Below are positions 1 through 8,929 of a stretch of 64,000 nucleotides of DNA, one piece after another. The position numbers and the translations under genes were made by a program. Source of the DNA: Yanghanlia caeni (GTDB lineage Bacteria > Pseudomonadota > Gammaproteobacteria > Burkholderiales > Burkholderiaceae_B); the NCBI GenBank assembly GCA_030733815.1, contig JAUZQE010000004.1, positions 1 through 64,000 on the forward strand, in the 5' to 3' direction. Position 1 is the stretch's first letter, and the number at the start of each line of letters is the position of its first letter. The notes beneath the pieces were generated by a model, which had not been told where the DNA came from, did not search any database, and worked only from the letters and a program-made list of their open reading frames with translations.

Positions 1-2
1 CG

Positions 3-254
3 AAGCGACTCATTCCGGCTCGATGCCGGGGTGGGCGCAGTAGGAATCCACCGACTTTAGGCGGGGGAGGATGTCAAGCGATCTGGGATCAACTGTTCCC
101 GGCGGAGCAGACACGGATCGTGAAGTTGCTGGTCGAGAAGGTGATCGTGTCGCCCAACGACCTTGAGGTGAGACTGCGCGCCAATGGCATCGAACGGCTG
201 GTTCTGGAACTGCGCCCCGAGCCGGTCGAGCAACAAGAGGAGGCGCTGGCATGA
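3..254 (+). pseudogene. C-terminal remnant of a large serine recombinase
   Basis: The frame is open from the window edge, but recognisable recombinase sequence begins only near position 78 (IWDQLFPAEQTRIVKLLVEK, then a VRLRANG-like strand). This is the C-terminal tail of resolvase/invertase-type large serine recombinases, which move genomic islands and transposons. The roughly 25 residues before it are Gly/Arg-rich and do not look like this family, so the gene is probably broken near position 78 or rearranged. The catalytic Ser domain is not present in the visible part. The stop overlaps the next gene as ATGA, a coupling often seen between island recombinases and a small partner protein. The rest could lie left of the window. 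Confidence 0.6.
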
Positions 255-682
255 GCGACATCCGCATCCAGAAGACCGGTGAGCCGGACATCCTGCAGAC
301 CAGCGACGGCAGGCTGACCCTGTCCGTGCCGATACAGATCAAGCGCCGCAGTGGCCGCAAGTTGGTCACTCTCCCGAACGGTGAAACCGCCCCGGTCAGG
401 CCGTGGGACGTGGCGCCGACCTCCATCCAACTGGCGCTGGCCAGGGGCCACCGCTGGCTGGCGATGCTGGAGTCAGGAGAGGCGAAGTCCTTGAAGGAGA
501 TCGCCACGCGGGAAGGAATCGACAACAGCTACGTTAGCCGGATGGTCAACCTGACCACGCTGGCACCCGACATCGTGGCGGCCATCCTGGACGACGCATT
601 GCCGAACCACGTCACGCTGTTTGATCTGGCGGTCGATCCGCCAGCGCTGTGGGATGAGCAGCGGGAGCGAGCCGGGCTCTGA
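251..682 (+). CDS. Small HTH protein, partner of island serine recombinase
   Basis: A 143-residue protein whose ATG overlaps the recombinase stop (ATGA), so the two were co-translated. The N-terminal half is basic (around QIKRRSGRKLV). Residues about 75-110 form a probable helix-turn-helix (SLKEIATREGIDNSYVSRMV), followed by a Leu/Asp-rich tail ending in ALWDEQRERAGL. I do not recognise a named family. Proteins of this shape directly downstream of large serine recombinases are common in proteobacterial islands, which suggests a DNA-binding accessory or excision factor. That role is inferred from context only. Together with the truncated recombinase it marks the end of a decayed mobile element next to ssrA. 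Confidence 0.7.
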   Translation: MSDIRIQKTGEPDILQTSDGRLTLSVPIQIKRRSGRKLVTLPNGETAPVRPWDVAPTSIQLALARGHRWLAMLESGEAKSLKEIATREGIDNSYVSRMVNLTTLAPDIVAAILDDALPNHVTLFDLAVDPPALWDEQRERAGL

Positions 683-697
683 GGCGGTAACACCACC

Positions 698-1201
698 TCA
701 GCTCAACATGCCCTTGAGATCCTTGAGCATCAGGAACAGATGGTACGGATCAGTCGGGCTGGGCTCGAATTCCCACGATTCGTACCACTGCCGCGCCGCG
801 TCGTCTTTGGCATGCACCAGCAGGCAACGAATGCCGGCGATGTCGGCGGCCTGTGCGGTACGCAGCAAGGCGTCCTTGAGCAAGGCCTGGCCCAGACCTT
901 TACGCTGATGCTCCTTGTCCACCGCGAGCCGCGCCAGGATCATGACCGGTATAGGGTGACGCGCAAGACCCTTCATTACTCTTGATGGGGCAGCCCCCGG
1001 ATCAACGCTGCCGACCGCCAGGCTGTAGAAGCCGACCACCACGTCACCCTGGCAGCAGACATAGGTCTGCGCGCTGTTGGCCTTCTGGTTGACGAGCGCG
1101 TAGCGCTGCAGGAACTGGTTCAGCGCGGCCTGGCCGCAATCGAACGCATCGACCTGATCCGTTGCAGCCAGCTTGCGAACGGGGGAGTAAGCACTGCTCA
1201 A
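698..1201 (-). CDS. GNAT acetyltransferase toxin of a TacAT-type system
   Basis: 167-residue GNAT-family protein. Visible features are the acetyl-CoA-binding R/Q-x-x-G-x-G/A-type loop (KEHQRKGLGQALL, about residues 98-110) and a C-terminal WYESWEFEP segment with the Tyr typical of TacT/AtaT-like toxins. Family members acetylate the amino group of charged tRNAs and stop translation, with acetyl-CoA as donor. The ATG overlaps the stop of the DUF1778 antitoxin by 4 bp, which is the standard order (antitoxin first) for this class. Length and motifs are complete, so it is probably active or recently active. The particular tRNA targeted cannot be told from sequence. Confidence 0.85.
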   Translation of the reverse strand: MSSAYSPVRKLAATDQVDAFDCGQAALNQFLQRYALVNQKANSAQTYVCCQGDVVVGFYSLAVGSVDPGAAPSRVMKGLARHPIPVMILARLAVDKEHQRKGLGQALLKDALLRTAQAADIAGIRCLLVHAKDDAARQWYESWEFEPSPTDPYHLFLMLKDLKGMLS

Positions 1202-1476
1202 TCCAGAACCCCGGGTTCACGCAGCAACTTCTTCAGACGCGGCTTGCTTTGCACCGGGCGGTCCAGCGCCTCCTGGAAGGCCTGCCACTGCGTCTCGTCG
1301 AGCACGAACTGGCGACGATCCGCCAAAGTCTGCGCGGCCGCCGTCACGCCCGCGTCGAGCAGGAACTCACTGACGTTCTTGTGGCAGGCGCGTGCGGCTT
1401 CCTGCAGCAGTTGCTTGACTGGCGTGCTTGCACGAACGTCGATACGTTCGGTCTTGGAAAGATTCAGGGTGCTCAT
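1198..1476 (-). CDS. DUF1778 antitoxin (TacA-type)
   Basis: 92-residue antitoxin. The N-terminal part (STLNLSKTERIDVRASTPVKQLLQEAA region, residues 1-30) matches the ribbon-helix-helix DNA-binding fold of DUF1778 proteins, and the basic C-terminal tail (KPRLKKLLREPG) is the kind of extension that wraps around and blocks the GNAT toxin. A clear Shine-Dalgarno (GGAGGGG) precedes the ATG. The gene is first in a two-gene operon with the acetyltransferase and follows a promoter that contains two operator-like half sites, consistent with autorepression by the antitoxin-toxin complex. Confidence 0.85.
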   Translation of the reverse strand: MSTLNLSKTERIDVRASTPVKQLLQEAARACHKNVSEFLLDAGVTAAAQTLADRRQFVLDETQWQAFQEALDRPVQSKPRLKKLLREPGVLD

Positions 1477-1508
1477 GGTGCCCCTCCGGACTGATCTTAG
1501 ATGCCCTT

Positions 1509-1538
1509 ATTGTAGTTGTCCGGACGGTGTCCTGACAA
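1509..1538 (-). promoter_or_regulatory. Promoter and operator of the toxin-antitoxin pair
   Basis: Read on the minus strand, TTGTCA (1533-1538) and TACAAT (1509-1514) are separated by 18 bp and resemble a sigma-70 promoter. Two related dyads, TTGTCCGGAC (1516-1525) and TGTCCTGACAA (1528-1538), start about 12 bp apart and fill the spacer and the -35. This arrangement suits an RHH antitoxin binding as repeated dimers. The sites are visible in the sequence; the repression model is inferred from the TacAT family. Confidence 0.6.
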
Positions 1539-1539
1539 G

Positions 1540-1790
1540 GTGTTTTCTTCGCCACCCAATGCTGCGATCCAACCGCTTGATTCGTCCGCGCGTAACTTGT
1601 TGATCTATATGGAGCTAGTTTGTGGCCTTTGCGGACTTCGGGCCAGTTCCTGGGAGCGAGGTCGGAGCGAGGAATGGCCAGGAGAGAGCGAAATGTGGCT
1701 CGGGTCGGCCAATTCAGCCGGCTGGCGAAGTCCGCAGGCGTTTGCAGGAACCCTCAACAACACGCGGGAACCGGCGCGATCAGGCAAGAA
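1540..1790. other. Non-coding junction between island and ssrA
   Basis: No credible gene is seen between the toxin-antitoxin promoter and the ssrA terminator. Short open frames overlap one another and lack ribosome sites. One 10-bp inverted repeat is present (GCGGACTTCG at 1631-1640 and its complement at 1726-1735), flanking purine-rich sequence. It may be a remnant of an element end, but no direct repeat of the ssrA 3' end was found here by eye. Confidence 0.4.
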
Positions 1791-1791
1791 A

Positions 1792-1822
1792 AAACCCCAA
1801 CCGAGAGAGGTTGGGGTTTGAA
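1792..1822 (-). terminator. Rho-independent terminator of ssrA
   Basis: An 11-bp perfect stem (AAACCCCAACC at 1792-1802, complement at 1809-1819) with a 6-nt loop. On the minus strand it is followed by a T-rich run (TTTTTTCTTG). It lies directly downstream of the ssrA 3' CCA, as expected for its terminator. Confidence 0.85.
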
Positions 1823-1825
1823 TAT

Positions 1826-2188
1826 TGGTGGAGCCGGGGGGAATTGAACCCCCGTCCGCGAGCCCTCCGCAGGCAGTTCTACATGTGTAGTCGATACATT
1901 TTGCGTTTTAACCGCGGCGCATGCCTATCGACAGGCCCTGCCTTGGCGAGTCACTATGTTTTAGGAAGCTGCCTTGTGACCCGACAGATTCCGATTCTTT
2001 GTAGATGACGCTGCTGTGGGTTACCCCACCTGACCCAAAGACAAATCAGTGCAGCGGCTCACCGCTTAAGCGGCCAGAGCGAAACGCTCGTCGTTGGCGT
2101 TTATGGTTTTCCAGTGGATTTACGAGCTTACTGGTGCTCGACATGCCCTACGCTGTTTCGTGACCCACGTCGAAGCCAGATCGGCCCC
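1826..2188 (-). ncRNA. ssrA: tmRNA (ssrA), tag ANDERFALAA
   Basis: One-piece tmRNA of 363 nt on the minus strand. The 5' end starts GGGGCCGATCTGGCTTCGAC and the 3' end is the tRNA-like half GGTTCAATTCCCCCCGGCTC followed by the encoded CCA; the two ends pair as an acceptor stem. The tag reading frame (minus strand, 2098 down to 2066) is GCC AAC GAC GAG CGT TTC GCT CTG GCC GCT TAA, encoding ANDERFALAA, the tag typical of Burkholderiales. tmRNA rescues stalled ribosomes together with SmpB and marks the nascent protein for proteolysis. The 3' end is a common integration target for islands, and accessory genes do lie on that side here. Confidence 0.97.
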
Positions 2189-2197
2189 ATGTGAAAT

Positions 2198-2240
2198 CAT
2201 GCTAATTATATGACATTCAACGTTTTTTTAATAGCCCCAT
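2198..2240 (-). promoter_or_regulatory. ssrA promoter
   Basis: A consensus -10 TATAAT lies on the minus strand at 2205-2210, which would start transcription about 10 nt before the mature 5' end (2188). This fits a short leader trimmed by RNase P. The -35 region is A/T-rich without a good match (TTAAAA-like, about 15 bp upstream). Confidence 0.6.
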
Positions 2241-2244
2241 GCCA

Positions 2245-2371
2245 TGCTAAAATTTCGCGCCGGCCCCCAAGAGGCCGCCTGCCACAGGCAGAAAGCAGCC
2301 CGACTCCAGTCGGGCAGGGTGGAGACTTTCCTTGTCATGTGCGGGTGTGTGCCCGTTAACCTGGAGTACCC
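2245..2371 (+). promoter_or_regulatory. Structured leader of sstT
   Basis: Between a TAAAAT-like -10 (2249-2254) and the sstT ATG the leader can form several hairpins: GCCTG-CAGGC near 2277-2289, a strong GCCCGAC stem at 2298-2315 with a 4-nt loop, and CGGG-CCCG at 2342-2355 close to the ribosome site. I recognise no known riboswitch class. The structure is visible; any regulatory role is speculative. Confidence 0.3.
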
Positions 2372-3622
2372 ATGCCCGACGCAGCCCGGCAGAACCCCCT
2401 GATCCGTTTCGTCAATTCCGGAAGCCTGGTTTCCCAGATCGTGGCCGGCCTGATTATCGGTACGGTACTGGGTTTGACCTGGCCCGAAGTCGGAAGTTCC
2501 GTGGGGCTGCTTGGCGATCTTTTCGTGGGCGCGCTCAAGGCCGTGGCACCTGTGCTGGTGCTGGTTCTGGTTGCGGCTTCCATCGCCAACAAGAAAAGCA
2601 CAGAAACCACGCACATCCGCCCAATTCTGGTGCTGTACCTGGTGGGCACCTTTGCCGCAGCCCTGGTGGCAGTGGCGGCCAGCTTCGTGTGGCCCAGCAC
2701 GATTCAGCTGCGCGACGTCAGCGATACCCTGAATCCGCCCGAGTCGGTGGTTGAAGTACTTAAAACGCTGGTGATGAGTGCCGTGGACAACCCCATTGCC
2801 GCCCTCATGAACGCCAACTATATCGGCATTCTGGTTTGGGCCGTTGCGCTCGGGCTGGCGCTGCGCTCGGCGCATGGTGCCACCAAGAACGTCGTCGGCG
2901 ATCTGTCGCTCGCAATCTCGTATATCGTGCAGTGGGTGATTCGTCTGGCCCCGCTGGGCATCATGGGTCTGGTGGCGGCCATTGTTGCAGACAGCGGGCT
3001 TGATGCACTGGTGGGGTATGCACGTCTGCTGGCGGTACTGCTCGGCTGCATGCTGTTCATGGCGTTGGTCGTGAACCCACTCATCGTGTTCATCAAGCTG
3101 CGCCACAACCCGTATCCGCTGGTATTTGCCTGCCTGCGCGAAAGTGCGGTCACGGCATTCTTCACCCGTAGTTCCGCAGCGAACATCCCCGTGAACATGC
3201 GCCTGGCCAAACGCCTGGGCCTGCACGAAGAAACGTACTCCATTTCGATTCCCCTGGGTGCCACCATCAATATGGGCGGTGCGGCGGTGACGATCACGGT
3301 TCTGACGCTTGCGGCAGTCAATACACTGGGCATTCAGGTAGACCTGTTCACCGCGCTGCTGCTGAGCGTCGTGGCTTCGCTCAGCGCATGCGGAGCGGCC
3401 GGCGTAGCGGGCGGGTCACTTCTGCTCATTCCTCTGGCCTGTAGCCTGTTTGGCATTTCGAACGACATTGCCATGCAGGTGGTGGGCGTGGGCTTCGTCA
3501 TTGGCGTATTGCAAGACTCCACCGAAACGGCACTGAACTCGTCGACCGACGTGCTGTTTACGGCCGCCGGCTCGTATCAGGCGGGCGACCCGCCCATTCG
3601 TCTTCAGAACAGCGTCGAATAA
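2372..3622 (+). CDS. sstT: Serine/threonine:Na+ symporter SstT
   Basis: 416-residue inner-membrane protein of the dicarboxylate/amino acid:cation symporter (DAACS) family, importing serine and threonine with sodium. The sequence shows the family's hydrophobic segments from about residue 20 ([15 protein letters not shown]) and the C-terminal substrate/cation region, with the [10 protein letters not shown]-like [14 protein letters not shown] loop, [13 protein letters not shown] (NMGG sodium site) and [19 protein letters not shown]. Length agrees with E. coli SstT (414). It stands alone between ssrA and the convergent gph. The ATG is preceded by a GGAG ribosome site. Confidence 0.93.
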   Translation: MPDAARQNPLIRFVNSGSLVSQIVAGLIIGTVLGLTWPEVGSSVGLLGDLFVGALKAVAPVLVLVLVAASIANKKSTETTHIRPILVLYLVGTFAAALVAVAASFVWPSTIQLRDVSDTLNPPESVVEVLKTLVMSAVDNPIAALMNANYIGILVWAVALGLALRSAHGATKNVVGDLSLAISYIVQWVIRLAPLGIMGLVAAIVADSGLDALVGYARLLAVLLGCMLFMALVVNPLIVFIKLRHNPYPLVFACLRESAVTAFFTRSSAANIPVNMRLAKRLGLHEETYSISIPLGATINMGGAAVTITVLTLAAVNTLGIQVDLFTALLLSVVASLSACGAAGVAGGSLLLIPLACSLFGISNDIAMQVVGVGFVIGVLQDSTETALNSSTDVLFTAAGSYQAGDPPIRLQNSVE

Positions 3623-3623
3623 A

Positions 3624-3641
3624 GGCGGGCGGGCGCCCGCC
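3624..3641 (+). terminator. GC-rich hairpin after sstT
   Basis: GGCGGGC and GCCCGCC form a 7-bp stem around a 4-nt loop directly after the sstT stop. There is no T-run, so it may act as a weak or bidirectional stop between the convergent sstT and gph genes. Confidence 0.35.
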
Positions 3642-3702
3642 ACGTTGAACCGCACAATGTGCTTGCTGCCGCTGCCACTGCGGCAGGCCGGGGTTGCGCG
3701 GA

Positions 3703-4371
3703 TTAGCGGCCCCGCGCCCAGTGTTGAATCAGGTTGAACAGGTGATCGGGGCGCTCGGCAATGGCGTTGGCTTCCCATGAGCTGAGTGCGGTGTCTTCGC
3801 CGCAGTAGCCGTAGGCAGCCACTACGGTGGCCATGCCGGCGGCCCGCCCGGCGATGATGTCGCGCTGGTCGTCGCCAATATAGATAGCGTCTTGTGGGGC
3901 AAAGCCGGTGCGCTCGGCCGCGTACAGCAGCGGGGCAGGGTGGGGCTTGGGGTGCGGCGTGGTGTCGCCGCCCACCGTAATGGCGCAGTGCCGGTACAGG
4001 CCCAGGTGCACCACCAGCGGCATCGCCAGATACTCGGCCTTGTTGGTGACGATGCCCCACGCGTAACCGCTGTGTTGCAGTTCAGTGAGCAGTTCGCGTA
4101 TGCCCGGAAAGAGGGTGGTGCGCTCGGTCATGCCCTGTTCATACTCGGTAAGGAACTCGTCGCGCGCCGTTTCGTATTCGGGGTGCTCGGGCGTTAAGTC
4201 GAGACTGGCTTTCAGCAGGCCGCGTGCGCCGTGCGAGGCATAATTGCGGTAGATGTCGAGGGGCAATTCAGGCAGGCCGCGCCGCGTACGCAATACGTTG
4301 GCGGCTGCGCCCAGGTCGGGGGCCGTGTCGGCCAGTGTGCCGTCGAAATCGAACAACACAAGCTTGTTCAT
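3703..4371 (-). CDS. gph: Phosphoglycolate phosphatase Gph
   Basis: 222-residue HAD-superfamily phosphatase that removes phosphate from 2-phosphoglycolate, a product of DNA repair and oxygenase side reactions. HAD motif I is [10 protein letters not shown] at residues 7-16, with the nucleophile and acid Asp pair; motif II is IVTNKAE; motif III/IV is [13 protein letters not shown] followed by IYIGDDQRD. The open frame runs on upstream inside ubiG, but the real start is the ATG at 4371, giving [12 protein letters not shown] and a 4-bp ATGA overlap with ubiG. The ubiG-gph pair next to gyrA is conserved in Bordetella relatives. It could also act on other small phosphates, as many HAD enzymes do. 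Confidence 0.93.
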   Translation of the reverse strand: MNKLVLFDFDGTLADTAPDLGAAANVLRTRRGLPELPLDIYRNYASHGARGLLKASLDLTPEHPEYETARDEFLTEYEQGMTERTTLFPGIRELLTELQHSGYAWGIVTNKAEYLAMPLVVHLGLYRHCAITVGGDTTPHPKPHPAPLLYAAERTGFAPQDAIYIGDDQRDIIAGRAAGMATVVAAYGYCGEDTALSSWEANAIAERPDHLFNLIQHWARGR

Positions 4372-5108
4372 TGCGCCGGTTCCTCTTTGCGGGTGGCGAG
4401 CAGGTAATTCACCGAAGTGTCGCCCGAAAGTGAATAGATCTGTGTGACGGGGTTGTATTCCATGCCGGCGAAGGCTTGCGCGGAAAGCCCTGCGCGGCGA
4501 ACCGCAGCGGCGAGTTCGCTGGGTTTGATGAAATTTTCGTAATTGTGCGTGCCGCGCGGCAGCAAACGCAGAATGAACTCGGCGCCCACAATCGCGAACA
4601 AAAATGATTTGGGGTTGCGGTTGATGGTGGAAAAGAACACCCAGCCGCCCGGCTTCACGAGTGTGGCGCAGGCCTGAACGATGGAACCGGGGTCGGGCAC
4701 GTGTTCCAGCATTTCCATGCAGGTGACCACGTCGAATTCGCCGGGGTGCTTGCGCGCCATGTCTTCGGCACTGATCAGCTGGTAATCGACTTTCACGCCG
4801 GATTCCAGCCCGTGCAGGCGCGCAACCTTGAGCGATTTTTCGGCCAGATCGATGCCTGTGACTTCGGCGCCTTCGGCGGCCATGCTTTCCGACAGTATGC
4901 CGCCGCCACACCCCACGTCGAGCACCTTTTTGCCGGCAAGCGAACCCGTGTGCTGCCGGATCCAGCCCAGACGCAGCGGATTGATGGCGTGCAGCGGTTT
5001 GAATTCGCTTTCCGGGTCCCACCACCGTGAAGCCAGGGCGCTGAACTTGTCGAGTTCGGCTTGATCGGCATTTTGAGGGGTGTCGGGTTTTTGCTCGGTG
5101 ACGTTCAT
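4368..5108 (-). CDS. ubiG: Ubiquinone biosynthesis O-methyltransferase UbiG
   Basis: 246-residue class I SAM-dependent methyltransferase carrying out both O-methylations of ubiquinone synthesis. Visible motifs are [19 protein letters not shown] (UbiG signature, about residues 22-40), the SAM-binding [13 protein letters not shown] loop, [10 protein letters not shown] with the acidic ribose ligand, and [11 protein letters not shown]. The start at MNVTEQKPD gives the usual family length (about 240); a longer frame to 5240 exists but would translate across the ompA terminator. It overlaps gph by 4 bp, so the two form a short operon. Confidence 0.95.
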   Translation of the reverse strand: MNVTEQKPDTPQNADQAELDKFSALASRWWDPESEFKPLHAINPLRLGWIRQHTGSLAGKKVLDVGCGGGILSESMAAEGAEVTGIDLAEKSLKVARLHGLESGVKVDYQLISAEDMARKHPGEFDVVTCMEMLEHVPDPGSIVQACATLVKPGGWVFFSTINRNPKSFLFAIVGAEFILRLLPRGTHNYENFIKPSELAAAVRRAGLSAQAFAGMEYNPVTQIYSLSGDTSVNYLLATRKEEPAQ

Positions 5109-5177
5109 GGGGAAGCCTGTAACGTTCGGAAGACCCGAGCCGGTACGTGCCGGTGCGAGCCTGCCTGCAAATGAATA

Positions 5178-5203
5178 AGGGCCCCGCAATGCGGAGCCCC
5201 TAT
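5178..5203 (-). terminator. Terminator of ompA
   Basis: A hairpin of about 9 bp with one mismatch (GGGCCCCGC / GCGGAGCCCC around AAT), followed on the minus strand by TTATTCATT. It lies 40 nt after the ompA stop and separates ompA from ubiG-gph. Confidence 0.65.
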
Positions 5204-5240
5204 TGTAGTCGTGAAAGCTGCGGGCGGCCGCAGCTCGCAA

Positions 5241-5819
5241 TTACTTGCGGGTACCGACGATCTCGATTTCCACACGACGGTTTTGTGCACGGCCTTCGCG
5301 GGTGGCGTTGGACGCGACGGGGCTGGTTTCGCCCTTGCCTTCGGTGTAGATGCGATCGGCAGGGATGCCCTTGCCGACGAGGTAGTTCTTGACCGAGTTG
5401 GCACGACGCTCGGACAGACCCTGGTTGTATTGCTCGCTACCGATCGAGTCGGTGTGGCCGACGGCGATCAGGGTTTCAAGGTTCAGGGTTTCAACCTGAG
5501 CGGCAACCTGGTCGAGAACCTGGCGGCCTTCGGGCTTGAGCGTGTCTTTGTCGAAGTCGAAGAAGGTATCGGCGTTCAGAACAACCTTGGTGGCGGTGGG
5601 AGCCACGACCGGAGCTTGGGCAACAGGAACGCCGTCGCAGCCGGCGATGCCAGTGGCGGGTGTCCAGAAAGCGTTGCGCCAGCAGAGTTCGTTGGTGCCG
5701 TTCATCCAGACGTCGCCAAACGGGTTTTGCCAGTTGTCGACTGTTTGTGCGGAGACTGCACCGGTAGCGGTTGCGGCCGCGAAAGCGAGTGCCAATGCGA
5801 TTTTGGAGGGTTTGTTCAT
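5241..5819 (-). CDS. ompA: OmpA-family outer membrane protein
   Basis: 192-residue precursor. Residues 1-24 form a signal peptide ending VSA|Q, followed by a short region with WQNPFGDVWMNGTNELCWRNAFWTP and no full beta-barrel, then a C-terminal OmpA peptidoglycan-binding domain from about residue 75 (FFDFDKDTLKPEG, VGHTDSIGSEQYNQGLSERRA, EGKGETSPVASNATREGRAQNRRVEI). The Asp and Arg that hold meso-diaminopimelate are both present. The protein links the outer membrane to the cell wall; this short Trp/Cys-containing form is the one found upstream of gyrA in Bordetella. The start at 5819 has an AGGAG site; the longer frame to 5876 lacks one. Confidence 0.92.
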   Translation of the reverse strand: MNKPSKIALALAFAAATATGAVSAQTVDNWQNPFGDVWMNGTNELCWRNAFWTPATGIAGCDGVPVAQAPVVAPTATKVVLNADTFFDFDKDTLKPEGRQVLDQVAAQVETLNLETLIAVGHTDSIGSEQYNQGLSERRANSVKNYLVGKGIPADRIYTEGKGETSPVASNATREGRAQNRRVEIEIVGTRK

Positions 5820-5892
5820 GTTTCTCCTCGTTTGAGCTAAATGCTGGTAAGTGACCGCAGCGAACCCCCGCCGCATATCAGAAAACGGAGCC

Positions 5893-5919
5893 AGTATAGC
5901 AACGCGATGATCGAGTCAA
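5893..5919 (-). promoter_or_regulatory. ompA promoter
   Basis: On the minus strand, TTGACT (5914-5919) and TATACT (5893-5898) are 15 bp apart, with a TGC preceding the -10 (extended -10-like). It would give a leader of about 65 nt before the ompA ATG. Confidence 0.6.
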
Positions 5920-6208
5920 AGAATTGCGCTGGGTTTCATGCGTGTTAGGCCGAATCTTACGGCATTTCGCCGGCCTTGTTTCAGACTTGCCCGGTCAACG
6001 GCCTGATATGGGCCGATTTATCCGGCTTGATCACGGTACTTGTTGGTTTTGGGCAACAACCCCAAGGGCGCACAAAGTCGCGCCAATTCGTCGTCATGCC
6101 TGGGCACATTCACCTGCAAGCTGTAAGGGAATTGGTCTGCAATGATAGAATCTACTATTCGCCCGCATCAGGCCGTTTTCACGTTTTTCAGAAAGAGACT
6201 CAGCATCC
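5920..6208 (+). other. Divergent intergenic region ompA/gyrA
   Basis: A 389-bp region (5820-6208) separates ompA and gyrA, and no gene is seen in it. The gyrA side holds a TAGAAT (-10-like) at 6146-6151 without a convincing -35, then an A/T-rich leader and a weak AAGAGA ribosome site before the ATG. Open frames here have no ribosome site and run into gyrA out of frame. Confidence 0.4.
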
Positions 6209-8929
6209 ATGGACTCATTTGCCAAGGAGACGCTCCCGATATCGCTTGAAGAGGAAATGCGGCGCAGCTACCTCGATTACGCCATGAGCGTGATCGTGGG
6301 CCGCGCGCTTCCCGATGTCAGAGACGGTCTCAAGCCCGTGCACCGGCGCGTGCTTTTTGCCATGCACGAACTGAACAACGACTGGAACCGGCCATACAAG
6401 AAATCGGCACGTATCGTCGGTGATGTCATCGGTAAGTATCACCCGCATGGCGACTTGGCGGTATACGACACCATTGTGCGCATGGCGCAAGATTTTTCGC
6501 TGCGCTACATGCTGGTCGACGGCCAGGGCAACTTCGGCTCCATCGACGGCGACAGCGCGGCGGCCATGCGGTACACCGAAGTGCGTCTGGCCAAGATCGC
6601 GCACGAACTGCTGGCCGATATCGACCAGGAAACGGTCGATTTCGGGCCCAACTACGACGGCAGCGAACAGGAGCCGCTGCTGCTGCCTTCGCGCCTGCCC
6701 AACCTGCTGGTGAACGGCAGCTCGGGTATTGCGGTGGGCATGGCCACCAATATTCCGCCCCACAACCTGGCCGAGGTGGTCGACGGCTGCCTGTATGTAC
6801 TGCGTAACCCGGAATGCAGCGTCGATGATCTCATGGAGATCATCCCGGCGCCCGATTTCCCTACCGGCGGCATTATTTACGGCATGTCGGGGGTGCGTGA
6901 AGGCTACCGCACCGGGCGCGGGCGCGTGGTCATGCGCGCCAAAACGCACTTTGAAGACATCGACCGCGGCAACCGTCAGGCCATCGTGGTCGACGCGCTG
7001 CCGTATCAGGTCAACAAGAAGTCGTTGCAGGAAAAAATCGCCGAACTCGTCAACGAGAAACGCATCGAGGGCATTTCCGATATTCGCGACGAGTCCGACA
7101 AAGACGGCATGCGGCTCGTGATCGAGCTCAAGCGCGGCGAAGTGCCCGAGGTCGTGCTCAACAACCTTTTCAAGAACACGCAGCTTCAAGACACCTTCGG
7201 CATCAATCTGGTGGCGCTGGTCGACGGCCAGCCGCGTCTGCTCAATCTCAAGCAGATGGTCGACTACTTCCTGTCGCACCGGCGCGAAGTGGTCACCCGT
7301 CGTACCGTGTTCCAGCTGCGCAAGGCGCGCGAACGGGGTCACGTGCTGGAAGGTCTGGCGGTGGCGCTCGCGAATATCGACGAGTTCATCGCCATCATCA
7401 AGGCGGCGCCCACGCCGCCCGTGGCACGCCAGGAACTCATGGCGCGTCGCTGGGACTCTTCGCTGGTGCGCGAAATGCTGCGCCGCGCCGACGAGGGCGA
7501 TACCGTAGGGGGCAGCGCGGCCTACCGCCCCGAATCATTGCCGGCCGGGTTCGGCCTTCAGGAAGACGGCCTGTACCGTCTGAGCGAGGTACAGGCGCAG
7601 GAAATCCTGAACATGCGCCTGCAGCGGCTCACCGGCCTGGAACAAGACAAGATCGTGGGCGAGTACCGCGATATCATGGCGACCATCGCCGACCTGCTCG
7701 ATATCCTTGCCCGGCCCGAACGCATCACGCAGATCATCGTCGACGAACTCCTGGCGCTCAAGGCCGAATATTCCGATGGCGCAAAAGATACGCGTCGCTC
7801 GGAAATCGAACACAACGCCTTCGAGATCGATACCGAAGACCTGATCACGCCCATGGACATGGTCGTGACGCTCTCGCACACCGGCTACATCAAGAGTCAG
7901 CCGCTTTCCGAATACCGGGCCCAGCGCCGCGGCGGGCGGGGCAAGCAGGCCACCGCCATGAAGGAAGACGACTGGATCGACCAGCTCTTCATTGCCAATA
8001 CGCACGATTACCTGCTGTGCTTCTCCGACCGTGGCCGGGTGTACTGGCTGAAGGTGTGGGAAGTGCCCCAGGGCTCGCGCAACTCGCGCGGCCGGCCCAT
8101 CGTCAACATGTTCCCGCTTGCCGACGACGAGAAAATCACCGTTGTGCTCAACGTGAAGGAATTCACTGACGACAAATACATTTTCATGGCCACTGCCGCC
8201 GGCGTGGTCAAGAAGACACCCTTGTCCGATTTTTCCAATCCGCGCAAGGCGGGCATTATTGCCGTGGCGCTCGACGAGGGCGATTTCCTCATCGGCGCCG
8301 AGCTCACCGACGGTTCGCACGACGTCATGCTGTTTTCCGACGCCGGCAAGGCGGTGCGCTTCGACGAAAACGACGTGCGGCCCATGGGGCGCCCGGCCCG
8401 CGGTGTGCGGGGCATGAATCTGGAAGAAGGCCAGTCGGTCATTGCGCTGCTGGTGGCCGGCGACGAAACGCAAACAGTGCTTACCGCCACCGAAAACGGC
8501 TACGGCAAGCGCACGTCCATTACGGAATACACCCGCCACGGCCGGGGCACCAAGGGCATGATTGCCATCCAGACCACGCCGCGCAACGGCAAGGTGGTCG
8601 GTGCCGTGCTGGTCGAGCCGGAAGACGAGATCATGCTCATTACCACCGGTGGTGTGCTGGTGCGTACCCGGGTGTCTGAAATTCGTGAAATGGGTCGTGC
8701 CACCCAGGGCGTCACACTCATCAATGTGGATGACGGCAGCACGCTTTCGGGCGTGCGCCGTGTGGTGGAAAGCGATATCGACGACGAACCCGAAGCGATT
8801 CAGGTGGTGTCGGAATCGTCAGGCGCGGCGGCAGACGGCGTGAATGCCCAACCGGATGCCGAATCGTCGGGCGTGGATGAAGGCTCGTCGGACGGGCAGG
8901 GCGGCGCGACAGAACGGGGCGACGAATAA
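6209..8929 (+). CDS. gyrA: DNA gyrase subunit A, with Leu at position 83
   Basis: 906-residue breakage-reunion subunit of the A2B2 gyrase that introduces negative supercoils. The catalytic Tyr is residue 122 in [10 protein letters not shown]. The C-terminal half carries the beta-pinwheel repeats and a GyrA box QRRGGRG near residue 572, with a Glu/Asp/Ser-rich tail. Numbering matches E. coli without gaps in the quinolone-resistance region, which reads [10 protein letters not shown]: residue 83 is Leu, encoded TTG at 6455-6457, where the wild type in E. coli and in related Bordetella-type proteins is Ser. Asp87 is intact. Ser83Leu is the classical first-step fluoroquinolone-resistance change. 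The following serC begins inside or just after the stop. Confidence 0.98.
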   Translation: MDSFAKETLPISLEEEMRRSYLDYAMSVIVGRALPDVRDGLKPVHRRVLFAMHELNNDWNRPYKKSARIVGDVIGKYHPHGDLAVYDTIVRMAQDFSLRYMLVDGQGNFGSIDGDSAAAMRYTEVRLAKIAHELLADIDQETVDFGPNYDGSEQEPLLLPSRLPNLLVNGSSGIAVGMATNIPPHNLAEVVDGCLYVLRNPECSVDDLMEIIPAPDFPTGGIIYGMSGVREGYRTGRGRVVMRAKTHFEDIDRGNRQAIVVDALPYQVNKKSLQEKIAELVNEKRIEGISDIRDESDKDGMRLVIELKRGEVPEVVLNNLFKNTQLQDTFGINLVALVDGQPRLLNLKQMVDYFLSHRREVVTRRTVFQLRKARERGHVLEGLAVALANIDEFIAIIKAAPTPPVARQELMARRWDSSLVREMLRRADEGDTVGGSAAYRPESLPAGFGLQEDGLYRLSEVQAQEILNMRLQRLTGLEQDKIVGEYRDIMATIADLLDILARPERITQIIVDELLALKAEYSDGAKDTRRSEIEHNAFEIDTEDLITPMDMVVTLSHTGYIKSQPLSEYRAQRRGGRGKQATAMKEDDWIDQLFIANTHDYLLCFSDRGRVYWLKVWEVPQGSRNSRGRPIVNMFPLADDEKITVVLNVKEFTDDKYIFMATAAGVVKKTPLSDFSNPRKAGIIAVALDEGDFLIGAELTDGSHDVMLFSDAGKAVRFDENDVRPMGRPARGVRGMNLEEGQSVIALLVAGDETQTVLTATENGYGKRTSITEYTRHGRGTKGMIAIQTTPRNGKVVGAVLVEPEDEIMLITTGGVLVRTRVSEIREMGRATQGVTLINVDDGSTLSGVRRVVESDIDDEPEAIQVVSESSGAAADGVNAQPDAESSGVDEGSSDGQGGATERGDE

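Noticed and set aside
2228-3226. 332-residue minus-strand frame rich in His and Gln
   Set aside because: It is antisense to sstT, has biased composition and no family resemblance.
3703-5025. 440-residue frame extending gph upstream
   Set aside because: The upstream half is an out-of-frame reading of ubiG; gph starts at 4371 with a normal HAD N-terminus.
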